DNA from: Trichosporon coremiiforme
Taxonomy: Eukaryota > Basidiomycota > Tremellomycetes > Trichosporonales > Trichosporonaceae
Length of the DNA stretch: 64,000 nt
Assembly: GCA_039545355.1 (NCBI GenBank)
Contig: BCJJ01000012.1
Span: 451,067-515,066, forward strand
Reading direction: 5' to 3'
Program-made: the position numbers and the translations under genes
The notes under the pieces: generated by a model
Databases searched by the model: none
What the model was told of the DNA's origin: nothing
What the model saw: the letters and a program-made list of their open reading frames with translations, nothing else
Shown: positions 12,757-23,618 of the stretch, piece by piece
How the letters are laid out: each line of letters opens with the position of its first letter
How positions within the stretch are numbered: position 1 is the first letter of the stretch

Positions 12757-15700
12757 AGGGTCTGACGCTTGCCGCCTATTCGCCTTGATGCAGTACACCT
12801 GCGTTGCGCAGCCCGAGATCAAGTGTTGGCCGTTCGAGCGTGTTTTCCGACAGTGAGTGTCCAGACATGGCTGTCTTCCTTCCGAGAGACCTCGCAATTC
12901 AGCAATTCAAGACTAGTCACCATGAGGCTCGTCATGTGCAAGACCATCTCGGAGATCTCTGCGCCGTGCACCCACAGCATAGAGGGTCCATGATCCCACA
13001 CGAGTGAAATGAGGGTCCCTGGTGTTCCACTCTTCGGCCGGCAGGCTCAAAGTGCCGGGTCGCCGAGCGGCTACTGTCCCGTACTTTATCCAGTGGCAGA
13101 CCCCCAACTATGGACTCTCAGTGCCGTACCTCTGAGATCATCCTCAACCATAATCCGGGCTTCGGTGCAAGCGCCAACTGAGTATCCCAGCGGTTTCTGT
13201 TCTTCTGGAACAAGCCTGGGCTACTTCTGGTCTCACTCTAAGTGGGCTCGGTGACCTGAATGACGACCGCCCAGAATCGTTCTGTTCCCACGTTCCAATC
13301 ACACTCCGAGCTCGTGCAACCCCAAGTCGAGTCCTGACTGACTGATCTTCAGGTGTGGAAAGGGCCCTGCCATGGAGGTGACCAACGAAGTCTATGAAAA
13401 CGGACCAGACGGCAGTCTGATTGTCCATCCCCGAGTAATGTGAGTCCTAAGAAGAGCGTATTGTAGTCGGTCACCCGTGTCCCTGCCGCACCATTGCTTC
13501 GACACACCGCGCACGCACCGTGGCCGATATCAACGTATTTCGGCCACATGTCTCCAGCGAGTCACTCCACGGGCATGGTGGACTTGGCCGCATCCTCTTT
13601 TTTTTTCTAATCCGTCCCTTATCTTTCGCTCGTTATACCCCTGCCAGTGCGGTGCTCGCATTTCGGAAGGGTGACAGGTGGAGGGCTCCGCAACAGGAGG
13701 AAGCAGCGCAGTGTGCAAGAGGGATGAACGGACCTGTCTAGCTGGTCATGGACTCGCAGTGCTGCTCGCCAGCACGCGGCGACGATGTGCACTGAACGGA
13801 CTCCGGGGTCAAGTGTCAATGGATGCGGAGCCGCATGGAGCCGCACGCGGGGCTAAAGGGGAAGAGAGTTTGCTCAGACGCTATCTCGTAATCGTGACGC
13901 GGACGCTGACTCTCAGTGCGCACCCTCCGAAGCCCAAGACCTGGATTGATCACGCGCACAGCGAGCCCCGCTAGGACACGCTGACAAGGGGAACTGAGCA
14001 GGACGCGGTGGGGGAGACCACGCGGTATGACCGTTATCCCCAGCTAGGTCTAGGATTTAGACTTCCAACTCTTGTTAACGAGATGGCGTCCGGGGTCGCC
14101 GCAACTAGTGTCCTGGGACCATTGAAGCTGTCGTGTTCTAGCCATGACACACTCCAGTCGACACTGCCGGCGCCCTCGCCAGAGTGTCAAAGTTATGTGC
14201 CATAGACTGCAAGTCGCAGCCGCAGATCTCCTTTGCGGCTTCCCACGACCTGTAACGTGAAAGGACGTGCACGCTGTTCAGAATGCAGCACGGAACGGCT
14301 GCAGCTGAACTTGGAATGAATACAATGACAGCACGCTGCACCATGTGCCTGCACCATTTGCCGTGGCTATCGCTGCCTTGTCTACCTCCGCAGGAGTGCA
14401 GGAGTGCAGGAATAGGGACCGCAGAATTGAACAGGTCCGCAGGTTCCGGAAACTTGTGCAGTTGATGGGTGTCACGAGGAACCCGCGGAAACCTTGCTTT
14501 CTTAGCTGAATGGAGGACCAAGGGCAACAACGGCAAGTTAGGGAACACGAAAATCCGCAACTTCCGCAAAGACCCTGCAGACGTAGATCTTCGCGTGGTT
14601 CTTGTCTCGGTGCATGCATTCTCGTGGTGCGGTCTTGGCGACCAATCCGAGCCTCACATGGTGATGTGCGGCAGAGATCAAAGTTAGGTGTGGCTTGGAC
14701 AAGCGCACCCAGCGTGAACAATGTGTCTGTTTTCACTGGTGCAGCTCCGTCCCGAGCACCGAGCACCGAAGTAAAGGACGCGCGCACTTCTTGCTCGGGA
14801 CATCAGATTCGCGAACATCGCCAAACTTCTCCACGCCAGGGAAGTGGCGAGTGCCGATCCGCTGATTCCGCAATCGCTGATGTCTGAATGCACTCGGGAT
14901 ACCTGAGTTGCAGCCGGTGTAATCAGTGTGAGATGGCCCACCGTTCGGCCAAACCAATAGCTCACTGCTCGCTCACACTGATTAGCACCTCCTAATGCGC
15001 GATCAGAGACATATACCTCCATAACAACCGTCCGACTGGCCATGATTACCGTACATGCTCCCGCTGGCTTGCGGTCGTGAGGGCGGGCGTGCATGGGCGA
15101 GCGCGGCGATGCCAGACCAGCGTTGCTGTGTACCTGCAACGCGTTGTGTGCCTCTTTGGCGTATGTTGACGACGAGCAGAGTTCAAGCGCCCGAGCGTCC
15201 CGGACCCACCGGACCTGACCCCTCCGCTCTGACAGACTCCAGCGAAGCTGACCGAAGTACTTTAACTCGAAGCACGCGGTAAACGTGTTCTTCTTAACTC
15301 CATGCTTTGCGCTAGGCTGAGTTTATGTCCTGATGCCATTACAGGCTCTCTCGGTGAAGATCTCTTGCACTGAATACCAGCGCCGCGGGGGACATGGAGG
15401 GGAGGGGACGAGGATTTGCACTAGCCGTGAAAGATCGTTCGCATCATGACACTGACAACATGGCAGAAGACATCCCGAGGGCTAACGAAGGTTTGAAGCT
15501 TCAAACTCTAAATGAGGGTTGGACCAAAAACACAGCCCACGTTGTTGGCTCCAGGCTCGCTCCTTCGCTGCCTCGACGCTTCCCCTCTCGTCGTGCCTTC
15601 CCCCTCTCCTCTTTACTCCTCCCGTGCCCTCTCGACTCGCATGCTCCTCGCTGACTGCAATGGAGAGTGAGCATGCGGCCGCCTCGCTGCTTCTTCGGTG

Positions 15701-16056
15701 TTTGCAGTCACTACTCTTCCAAGTTGTCACAAGAACAATTGGTGGCACTCGTTAATTCCAAACGGGTCGAGAGGGTCTCGGTGTTCATTTCGGATGCAGA
15801 GTGCGGTTGGGATGACGACGCTTCGAGTGCAGCGACGCGCGAGGTACGACGCGTTTTGGCGCCTCGGGTGTGCTGAGCAGAGGTGAGACATCATTCCCCG
15901 TCGAAAAGCTCCGGGGTTAGTCCCCCGAAGGACCACGGAGCGCTAAAACTGACTGCATTAGATGTCCCCGGAAGTTTCCCGAGAGATATAATGGTTCTCC
16001 AGAGAGAGCAGACACGAGACCTTTCGACAATGCGTTGTCGCAGCGGTTAGTACATC

Positions 16057-16135
16057 ACATCTATGGTGAAATGGTATCATGCATCGTTGCCACGTGCGAT
16101 TCGATGCGGTGGGGGTTCGATTCCCCCTGGATGTA
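16057..16135 (+). tRNA. tRNA-Gly (GCC) with 8-nt intron
   Basis: The cloverleaf folds completely. Acceptor ACATCTA pairs with TGGATGT (one T-G wobble), discriminator A. D-stem is GTGA/TCAT, anticodon stem CATCG/CGATG, T-stem GGGGG/CCCCC with a TTCGATT loop. The anticodon GCC sits at 16089-16091; an 8-nt intron (16093-16100) lies one base 3' of it, the normal eukaryotic position. Mature length is 71 nt before CCA. A box (TGGTGAAATGGTA) and B box (GGTTCGATTCC) are present. Odd point: the first pair is A-T, whereas eukaryotic glycine tRNAs normally start G-C. Confidence 0.82.
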
Positions 16136-16142
16136 CGAATTC

Positions 16143-16147
16143 TTTTT
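16143..16147 (+). terminator. RNA polymerase III T-run after tRNA-Gly
   Basis: Five consecutive T residues begin 8 nt after the tRNA discriminator base, the usual Pol III stop signal. Confidence 0.75.
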
Positions 16148-16316
16148 AGGCTCTCTCACACGCAACCTGGTTTTTGGCGTCCGCTCGAATCTCCTGCGTC
16201 TCGACTGCTCACGATCATCATAACATCGCTCGTCTCTCTCGCGAAAGCGCATGCATACCCAAGTGTTCAGAAGAGATGATACAACAGACTGTACAAGTGT
16301 CGATCGTCTTCGTGAT

Positions 16317-17255
16317 CTAACGCCTCTCTCGCTCGGTCTTGTCAATCTCCTCATCAAGCATGCGGAGGTCGCCGTGTGTGATTGCGTTGTTGAGGCGTTC
16401 GAGCCAGTCGCGCAGTTCGGTGCGAGAGGTGCGGCGCTCGTGGAGGAACTTGGCGTTGCGTCGCTCGCTCGTGCGTGCCACCAGACCCATGAGCATGCGT
16501 GGCGTGATCTGCGTCCTGCCGGGAGGGATCTCGAGGAGCACGGTTGTGTCGTCGTTAAAGTCCGGAGCAGTCCGCGGAGGAGGAGGAGAAGGAGAGCGCG
16601 GTCTAGCCGAAGCCGGCGGTGTGCGATGATCGCGGTCGCGGTCATGACTGCGGTCACGGGAACGGTCAAGCAAGCTGGATCCGACCAGCAAGTGCGGCGC
16701 TTGCCGCCCAGGCGGGTGAGATGCCGAGCTGCGGGCCAGTGGAGCGAGAAAAGCGGACCCGAGAGTGGAGAGGTGACGCTTCTTTGCGATCGCAGCTTCA
16801 GACTTCCACTGGGCTTTCCTCTTGTGCGCGGTGGCGAAGAGGTTGCTCGCCTTGCGGGTGATCAGCGCTCGTGAGTCGTCGCGCAGCGAATCGGAAGGAG
16901 ATGCGAAGGAGGGAAACGTCATTGCGTCGATCTCCTGCAGCTGGCGCTCAACTTCAGCATCTGAAACTGGTGCCAGCCCTTGCTTGCGTTCTGAGGTAGG
17001 TGAAGGGTGGGAGAGAATGTTGGCCTTCTGCTCTCGTTCCAGCTCAGTCGAGCAAGCAGTCCCAGGAGGCGAGGGGAGGGATGGCACTTCAGGCGAAGAG
17101 CCGTACACCTTCAAACTTGACATTCCTGCCCGCCACACTTCAACGTTTGTGTTGACGCTGACGGAGGAGCTGCGGCGACTGTCGGGAGTGGGCGGGAGTT
17201 CGGCGTCACGTCGCGACGCAGCTCCGGGACGGGGGTCCTTCGGGCTGACAGTCAT
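16317..17255 (-). CDS. Unknown Arg/Ser/Pro-rich protein, 312 aa or longer
   Basis: Open frame of 312 aa with host codon use; no domain recognised. The middle carries Arg/Asp/His repeats of SR-like character (SRDRSHDRDRDHR) followed by a proline run, and the C-terminal 70 residues are charged and probably helical (many Arg and Glu). No signal peptide or membrane segment. A canonical 36-nt intron (17257-17292, GTGAGT to ACTGACCGCAG) lies directly before the ATG. Splicing it joins an upstream exon that is open in phase back to an ATG at 17432, giving a possible 359-aa form; the added N-terminus is not distinctive, so it could equally be 5' UTR. Function unknown; the SR-like run hints at RNA contact, which is weak inference. 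Confidence 0.68.
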   Translation of the reverse strand: MTVSPKDPRPGAASRRDAELPPTPDSRRSSSVSVNTNVEVWRAGMSSLKVYGSSPEVPSLPSPPGTACSTELEREQKANILSHPSPTSERKQGLAPVSDAEVERQLQEIDAMTFPSFASPSDSLRDDSRALITRKASNLFATAHKRKAQWKSEAAIAKKRHLSTLGSAFLAPLARSSASHPPGRQAPHLLVGSSLLDRSRDRSHDRDRDHRTPPASARPRSPSPPPPRTAPDFNDDTTVLLEIPPGRTQITPRMLMGLVARTSERRNAKFLHERRTSRTELRDWLERLNNAITHGDLRMLDEEIDKTERERR

Positions 17256-17723
17256 CCTGCGGTCAGTTCTGTTGAGACCGGCACCAACTCACGGAAATCT
17301 CCTGGTGGCACTCAGAGCGAACAATTGCTGCGCCGACTTGGGCGATGTGACGTCGAGGAGGTGGATGCAAAAGCGGAGGTGCGTCTGATGGTGAGATATG
17401 AAGTGAACAATGGAGAGGCGTGGTGTTGTCATGGGAACTGAACGCGGCCGTAGTGACAGCGTGGCGCATGTGTGGGGGAGTGGCGAGGGCGCAACTCGAC
17501 CTGCTGTTCCCCCCAGCGCCCAGGCGCTGAGGTCTCGCTGATCGGTTCATACACTCTGTCCGATACGCACAAGAAGCTTTCAATGATGCACGATCTGCAG
17601 AGTAGGGGTAGCGCTGACGGAGGCAAGACGTAAGTGCAGAAGTGAGTACAGCACTCGGCGCGTCATCTCCCATTGTTGTATGCACATGGGGTGCTCTACT
17701 GTGCGTAGGCAGGCTCTACTAAA

Positions 17724-18282
17724 TCACTCAATGACGGCCAGATTTACCAGATCGGTCGTAGAACCGGAAGGCGACGTCATGAGAGCCTCGGAGTTTGCAT
17801 TGAAGAGAACTTCAGCACAGTTAGCCAGGACAGCGGCAGGGGTCTTGGAAATGTGCGCCTTGCGGGCATTGATGGAGCCAATGACCCACTGTCCATGACG
17901 CCAGCGAACGATGGCGCGGATAGCCTCGTACTCTGCGACGAGGAAGAGCTTCGAATCGTCCCTCATCGTGGTGAGAGGCACAGACATAGGGGGGAAGGGG
18001 AGCTGGCGATCGACTTCCTTGAGGCGAAGCAGCAGAGCGCTACCACGTTCAGCATCCATCTGCGAAGGGCTCTTCGCCAGCAGAGTTGAGGTGGACGGCA
18101 ACGGACTTGGCGGTGGCCGTGTTGGTCGTAGGCTTGCCACTAGCGGGATTTTTGTTGTTCTGGGTTTTGGCAGCCTTGTTGGTGATGGCGTTGGTACAGC
18201 CGCTGTAGCCTTGGGTCTTGTAAGGCGACGCATTGCTGCGAGCGTTGGAGTGGTTGAGGCGGGGAGGAGGGATGGGAGGCAT
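17724..18282 (-). CDS. Unknown protein whose frame changes by +1 mid-gene
   Basis: Two overlapping minus-strand frames appear to be one gene. Frame 1 starts at the ATG at 18282 and runs 77 codons to TGC TGA (stop 18051-18049), with clear host codon bias (AAC, GCC, ACC, AAG). Frame 2, displaced by +1, has host bias only from about 18059 to the TGA at 17724 (109 codons); its upstream extension to 18233 uses A-ending codons unlike the genome. The join would give about 185 aa. No good intron explains it: no CTRAC branch lies before the CAG at 18062-18060, and the only phase-correct donors (GTTGCC at 18102, GTCCAC at 18096) are poor. Alternatives are programmed +1 frameshifting, a sequence indel or a noncanonical intron. 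The C-terminal half (with AIVRWRHGQWVIGSINARKA) matches nothing I know and is not antizyme-like. Confidence 0.5.
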
Positions 18283-20573
18283 TGTGGTAAGTATGTACTT
18301 CCCCGAAGTGAGTTGCCGTGGAATGAAGAGGGTATGTGGTCGGATAGATATGCTTAAGTATCCTACAGAAGGCAGCGCTCAGGCAGCCAACCAGCACAGC
18401 GGTGACTGCGGTTCCAACTCTTGCGCTCGTACACACATCAGCTCGCCCCACCGTCGCGCCCAAGAGCCAGCCTTCACGGTCACACACAACCAAATCTCGA
18501 CAGGCAAGTTTCTCGAGCCGACCAGGCCCTCTCAGCACTGAGTCAAGCTCACCATAGCAGGAGATGCCTGAAGCGACAGCTACACAAGTCGCACCGCTTA
18601 GCAGGGCGGTTCCCTCCGACGTGCACTCGACTGGTGACAAGAGACACAAGAGACAAGCACACAAGGCGCGAGTTGTTGCGAGGACTTTCGTCGGGCAAGT
18701 GCCACCGGCGTCACGTGCACCCCCCTACACCGCCCGCCTCCCCTCACCAACGAAATGACAACCTATCTGAGACCTAGAGGATCAGAGCAGGATCAGAAAT
18801 AACACATCACCCGTCCTCGGGTCACACGATCTGCACCAACGTAAGGTGTTCCCTACTTATGTTCCCATGTGCGCCGAAGCGGAGATTCAGCTTCTGTGGT
18901 GTCATTGGCGGGAAAGACTTAACGGCACGGCCGCGAAGATCATTGTCGCGGATAGGGTTACCACAAGTCGACGGCGATCTGACAAGCTCCCGTTAGTCCC
19001 GTGTTTATTTCCAAGGCCAAGCGATGTGTAGTCAGTGCGGGCTTACCGAGCCCGCCCAGGGAGTGAACGACGTAAGTGACTGACGCTGAGACAGTTCTGA
19101 TGCTTCTGGTATGTCTCGGTGGATTGCACAACGGCGCTCCACCGGCAGGGGCTAAATGAGAATGTTTGGCGGAGATGATTTGGGGACTTAGGTCTCACGC
19201 GACGCCTTCGAACGAGATGCCGCGTCGGTTGCTCTACGGCCACCCAAGTTGTCTGCGGCAGTGCCGGGCCGAAGACTTCATCAACCGAACAAGACCGGAG
19301 TTCCAGCGTTTAAGCATGTCCGGTACCATGGGTGTGGATCATCCCATGAAGCTTTAACGCCAGCTCGTTACGAGCCGAGGCAGAATGCTCGTCTTCCTTG
19401 AACACGAGGGAGGCGTGCTCAACAAGATGCTGGCACGGGGAGCCAAGGTAGCGACACCATGGGTGTAGTTTGTGTACGAGCCTGCATTGCTCTGTTACGC
19501 TGCTTTGAGACACCTAGGGGAACGGTGGAGAGCGGAACGCGCCATTTCCATCTCAGAGCCCTGGCGGGACGGATGTGGCCGATGCCTCAGGTTGCTCTTG
19601 TGGCGCATGTGCATCGGCAGCAAATCCAGGATCCACAGTACTCGCGGTAAGGTCTTAGAATGACGAGACGGGACGCACTGTCCATGCAACTCGATTGCTC
19701 TTCCCATGGTTGAAGCAAGGTGTTGCAGACTAACTTCAGGCGCACCGTGCAGAAACGTAACTTCGGGTTGTTTTATCCCGCGATCCTGAAGTTATGACCC
19801 TGTGTCAATCTCGACGCGCTCCAGCTCGGAGCTTCGGCGGTCGAAGTACAACGTATTGACTCGTGCTTGGCAGTGGCCGCAGCGGCCTGAATAGTTTGAG
19901 AGTCAGGTCTCGATCGTCTGCTTCAATGGTTCAAGGCAACAAAGTGTGGCATTGATGGTCCCGCGACCTCCATTCCACGCGCACGAAGCAGACGGATACG
20001 CCGGACAGCGAAATACCTCCACATCGACATCAAGCATCAGCCTTGTGCTGAGAAATGCGTCCGGGAACAAATGGTGCTCTTCCTGCCTACAGCATCGAAC
20101 TGTCTCGTCGATGCTGCATTCACTGAGAAGCAACCTCGAATCCCTTCCCCGTGCGTGCCGGCACGGGTCCACATCAGACGGACAGTTCATTCAGAGGAAG
20201 TGCTGCAACTCAATTCATGCAACATACATCCCGGCTTCCGTAAACCTCGCCGGGTTCCTGGCGAGGACAGGAAATTGCAAGAAGTACGGTACGTTTTCAG
20301 AATCTGGTTTCGCTGCACATAGAATGCCTGCGCTTCCACTTCCATTACGTCTGGAAACAGGGCAATTTATGCTGACCCAGAGCGGAAAGCATGTATCAAG
20401 TGTGTCGAACCCAATCGCCGTTTAACTGTCATTTCCACTTGTTATCATCAGGGTAGTTGCCGAGACTCCAATCCCTGGGCTCACGGATCAAGACCGCATG
20501 CTGTTCCCCCCCCGCTGGCGAAACCTTGGGGCGATAGATGATCATCGTGTTTACTGAGAACAGAGACGTGGTG
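18283..20573. other. 2.3 kb intergenic, nothing recognised
   Basis: No frame here has host codon bias. The right end is the promoter of the vWA-domain gene. Confidence 0.5.
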
Positions 20574-20580
20574 TATATAT
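20574..20580 (+). promoter_or_regulatory. TATA box of the vWA-domain gene
   Basis: TATATAT lies 121 nt before the ATG at 20701, followed by a CT-rich leader (CACTCTTTCCCTTTTTCCC region). This spacing and leader style are typical of highly expressed fungal genes. Confidence 0.6.
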
Positions 20581-20700
20581 GAGAGATCAGCTTCGCAGAT
20601 TCTTCCCCATCGATCTCACCCCATTCTGGCTCAGATTCGAGCAGACCGACACTCTTTCCCTTTTTCCCATTTTTTCCATTTCGACTGATCCGGCAGCACG

Positions 20701-22206
20701 ATGAAGTTCTTCGTTGCCTTCACCGCTCTTGCGGCGGTTGTCAGCGCCCACCCCTTCGAGGCCATCTTCGGCCGTGACACTTGCGAGAACCCTAACCGCA
20801 TCGTCACTTTTGTCATCGACAACTCTGCCTCCAACGGTTACACCAAGGAGCACATCAAGGGTTCCGACCCTGACGGTCTCCGTTTCGACGGCGCCAGGAA
20901 GCTCATCGCTGCCATGACTCCCGGCAAGGACCAGGCTTCCGTCGTCACCTTCACCACCAGCTCCAAGGTACTCGTTGGCAACACCGATGTTGGCAACATC
21001 CACTTCAACAACCCCGACATTGGCGGCCTGACGACCCTGACCTCTGGTGTCGAGGGTGGTGCCAAGCAGCTCCACGCCGCTGGTAACCTCCGTGACCGCT
21101 CCGCCCTGGTCTTCTATTCTGACGGCCGTGACTCGGACTCTATCCTCCGTCCCAAGCTTGTCCCCGCCGCCCTCCAGGCTCTGGTCAACGAGGGCGTCCG
21201 TGTCCACTGGGCTCAGCTCAACGTCGGTGGCAAGGAGAAGCAGCCTCCTGGAGTTGCCCAGGTCGCCTTCCAATCTGGCGGCATCTACGCCGAGGTCACC
21301 GACATTGCCTCCCTGACCAAGTTCGTCGACCAGGTCATCGGCAAGGGTATCACCAACGGCGACTGCCACAACAACGGCGGCAACCCCGGTGGCCCCATCG
21401 ATGAGGGTGTCATCACCCACGGTATCTGCTCCAACAACGTCAAGGCTGTCTACACCTACACCGCCCAGCGCAAGGTGAAGGTTGATATTGACCTCGCCCT
21501 CCTCACTACCAAGAACAAGGTCAACCTTAATGTTGTTCTTGAGAACAAGGCTACTGGAGAGAAGCAGGAGGGCAACGTCAACAGCGGCAACGCCAAGCAG
21601 ACCATCTCTGTCTCCGCCGACAAGGGCCAGCAGGTTACTGTCACTGTCTCTCCCTCCAACGCCTCCAACGACGAGTGCGAGTACACCGTCAGCCTCCGCA
21701 CCACCACCGACAACGGTCCCGAGCCTACCACGTCCTCGTCCTCCTCCACCCAGCCCGATCCTACCTCATCGTCGAAGGAGCCCGAGCCTACCTCCTCTTC
21801 CAAGGAGCCTGAGCCCACCTCTTCGTCGCAGTCTTCGTCTGCCGGCCCTGAGCCCACCTCCTCTTCGCAGTCGTCATCTGCCGGACCTGAGCCTACCTCG
21901 TCGCAGTCGTCGTCTGCCGGCCCCGAGCCTACCTCTTCTTCCCAGTCGTCGTCTGCCGGTCCCGAGCCTACCTCCTCGTCTCAGTCGTCGTCTGCTGGCC
22001 CTGAGCCCACTTCCTCTGCCTCCTCGTCCGCCGGCCCCGAGCCTACCTCGTCGTCGTGCCCCGCTCCCCCTGAGCCCAGCACCCAGACCGTGACCTCAAC
22101 CGTCGTCACGACCGTCACCGCTCCCGCCCCTTCGGCGACTGCCTCGGTCTGCATCTGCAAGTGCGACACACCCGGCGCCAAGCCTTTGCCCAAGTTCGAG
22201 CTTTAA
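20701..22206 (+). CDS. Secreted vWA-domain protein with Ser/Pro repeat tail
   Basis: Single-exon 501-aa protein. Residues 1-16 form a signal peptide (MKFFVAFTALAAVVSA). Residues about 31-220 form a von Willebrand factor A domain: the first strand ends in VIDNSAS, a full DxSxS metal-ion-dependent adhesion site, and later strands include VVTFTTSS and LVFYSDGRDSD. Residues about 237-337 form a beta-rich domain. Residues about 339-454 are a low-complexity Ser/Thr/Pro tail with repeated SSSAGPEPTSSSQ units, expected to be heavily O-glycosylated. The end has TVTSTVVTTVTAP, typical of fungal wall proteins, then a short Cys pair (CICKC) and no hydrophobic GPI tail. Very strong codon bias suggests high expression. 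Role is probably cell-surface or extracellular matrix adhesion (inference). Confidence 0.88.
   Translation: MKFFVAFTALAAVVSAHPFEAIFGRDTCENPNRIVTFVIDNSASNGYTKEHIKGSDPDGLRFDGARKLIAAMTPGKDQASVVTFTTSSKVLVGNTDVGNIHFNNPDIGGLTTLTSGVEGGAKQLHAAGNLRDRSALVFYSDGRDSDSILRPKLVPAALQALVNEGVRVHWAQLNVGGKEKQPPGVAQVAFQSGGIYAEVTDIASLTKFVDQVIGKGITNGDCHNNGGNPGGPIDEGVITHGICSNNVKAVYTYTAQRKVKVDIDLALLTTKNKVNLNVVLENKATGEKQEGNVNSGNAKQTISVSADKGQQVTVTVSPSNASNDECEYTVSLRTTTDNGPEPTTSSSSSTQPDPTSSSKEPEPTSSSKEPEPTSSSQSSSAGPEPTSSSQSSSAGPEPTSSQSSSAGPEPTSSSQSSSAGPEPTSSSQSSSAGPEPTSSASSSAGPEPTSSSCPAPPEPSTQTVTSTVVTTVTAPAPSATASVCICKCDTPGAKPLPKFEL
21760..22056 (+). repeat. In-gene tandem repeat encoding SSSAGPEPTSSSQ-type units
   Basis: Two KEPEPTSSS units are followed by six copies of an approximately 13-aa Ser/Gly/Pro unit (about 39 nt each, with small length changes). 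Synonymous differences between copies show they are not freshly duplicated. Such tracts often vary in copy number between strains. Confidence 0.85.
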
Positions 22207-22444
22207 GCGAGCTTGATTTCCTGAACTCCGCACCCGCGGAAGGACTTTGTATATTTTTTTGAAGAGCATATCTAGATTAATGCATGCTAACATGCTTTCA
22301 ACACTGCACACCAGGACACACCGCGCTGACGATAACTAACCGTGACGGGAAGTGATGGTCACGCTCGGCGGTGACACGGTCGCCACTCCGTCGCCCAGAC
22401 TTATAACAACCCGCGCAGCGAGCGTTGCAACAACAACATACATA

Positions 22445-23618
22445 ATGCTTTGGATTCGCATACTCATCGCATTGTCGCTATTGCTCGGGGTGCTGTATCC
22501 AACGTGGGCACGCAAGCTGTCGCTCTGGGATCGGCTAGAAGATCCCCGCATAGTCTATCCGTGAGCCTCCCCCAGTCCATTTTCGTCCACCAAAGCTGAC
22601 ACTAGAATGACGTTTCGCCACCCACCCCGGGGCGGAGTCTTCTACACCGTGCCGATTCGTATGCGCGCAAAGCATCACGAGATCTTTGATGTGCACGTCG
22701 ATACGGGATCAGGCAAGCTGTGGCTGTACAGCTCCCACTGCGCAAGTCCCCCTTGCAAGGGCATCAAGGGATATCCGCCTGGCGGGCCCGCGTTCAGTAC
22801 CGGCGAGAAGAAGACGACGCATTTCGCCGACGGCACGCGCATCGCTGGAACATGGTCGACGGACTATGTCGACGCTGCAGGGAGAAGAATGGAGTTCTGT
22901 GAGTATGCATGAAGGAACAGCGTTTTGATGAGTCACGGTGCTGACGGAAGTGCTGGCGGACCGGGGCTCCGCAACGCTCCCGCCGGGTGTTGTCGGAGGG
23001 CTCGGACTCGGGCTCCCCAAGCACGGCAAGGCGCACCGGGTGCTCTGGGCGCATAGTCAGAGGCGAGTGTGCGCACTTTGTTTCGGAACGCAAGGTCTTG
23101 AAGCCATGCTGGCCTTGCCTCCGGTGGCGAGCGACGGCTCGCATCTGACTATCGGGTGAGTATCTATTCTGACGTTCGCTGACATCAGCGGCGTGACGGA
23201 GTGTCCCTCGCATGCGCCTGTCTGGACTCCAGTGTCGAGTGACTACCGTTGGGAGATCCGGCTGAGTGCAATCGAACACGCCGGAAGAGTGTTGATGCTG
23301 AACCGGAGAGTGCTCCTCGACTCTGGCACTGTGGCCAGCGTAGCTCCACCACCTGATGTTGACGCGTTCTTTTCGTTCTTTTACAACAATGTCGCTGAGG
23401 CGATTACGGGAGAGTGGACCCTCGTCTTTGCTGGCGGAGCAAGGGTGCATCTTTCTGAACTGTTTAGCTTCAGGCGTCATAGTCACCTCGAGCGAAGCCT
23501 GCATGCGTGGCCTTCCGGGTTTAACTCGACTTGGATCTTCGGCCTTGACGTGCTGACCCACCTGCATACTGTCTTTGACGCCGACAAGCGCATGGTCGGT
23601 TTGGCGGCAAGGCTCTGA
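22445..23618 (+). CDS. Pepsin-family aspartic protease, short form, four exons
   Basis: Exons 22445-22560, 22606-22898, 22951-23155 and 23189-23618 join to 347 aa; introns are 33-52 nt with CTGACA/CTGACG branches beside the AG. The N-terminus has one hydrophobic segment (LWIRILIALSLLLGVLYPTW), a signal peptide or membrane anchor. Both catalytic aspartates are present in family context: VDTGSGKLW in the N-lobe and LLDSGTVASV in the C-lobe, plus GGLGLGLPK after the second join. The protein is shorter than usual pepsin-like enzymes and lacks an obvious propeptide. The flap region reads HFADGTRIAGTW, so the usual flap Tyr is replaced by Phe. Probably a secreted or membrane-tethered protease; low codon bias compared with the vWA gene suggests modest expression. 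Confidence 0.85.

Larger units (their letters stand above)
9907..16056. other. 6.1 kb gene-poor stretch
   Basis: No protein family was recognised on either strand and open frames are short with non-host codon use. Two small items are listed separately: an 8-bp hairpin at 10464-10484 and a 32-codon host-like frame at 12658. A T-run lies near 13600. It may hold non-coding RNA genes, diverged relics or centromere-like filler; the sequence does not decide. Confidence 0.5.

Noticed and set aside
9907..16056. Transposon remnants in the gene-poor stretch
   Set aside because: No reverse transcriptase, integrase or transposase motif, long terminal repeats or long direct repeats could be seen.
17724..18282. 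Ornithine decarboxylase antizyme
   Set aside because: The +1 shift at a UGA is antizyme-like, but the C-terminal half lacks the conserved antizyme pattern and the protein is short.
20587..21420. 277-codon minus-strand frame
   Set aside because: Antisense shadow of the vWA-domain gene; no family similarity.
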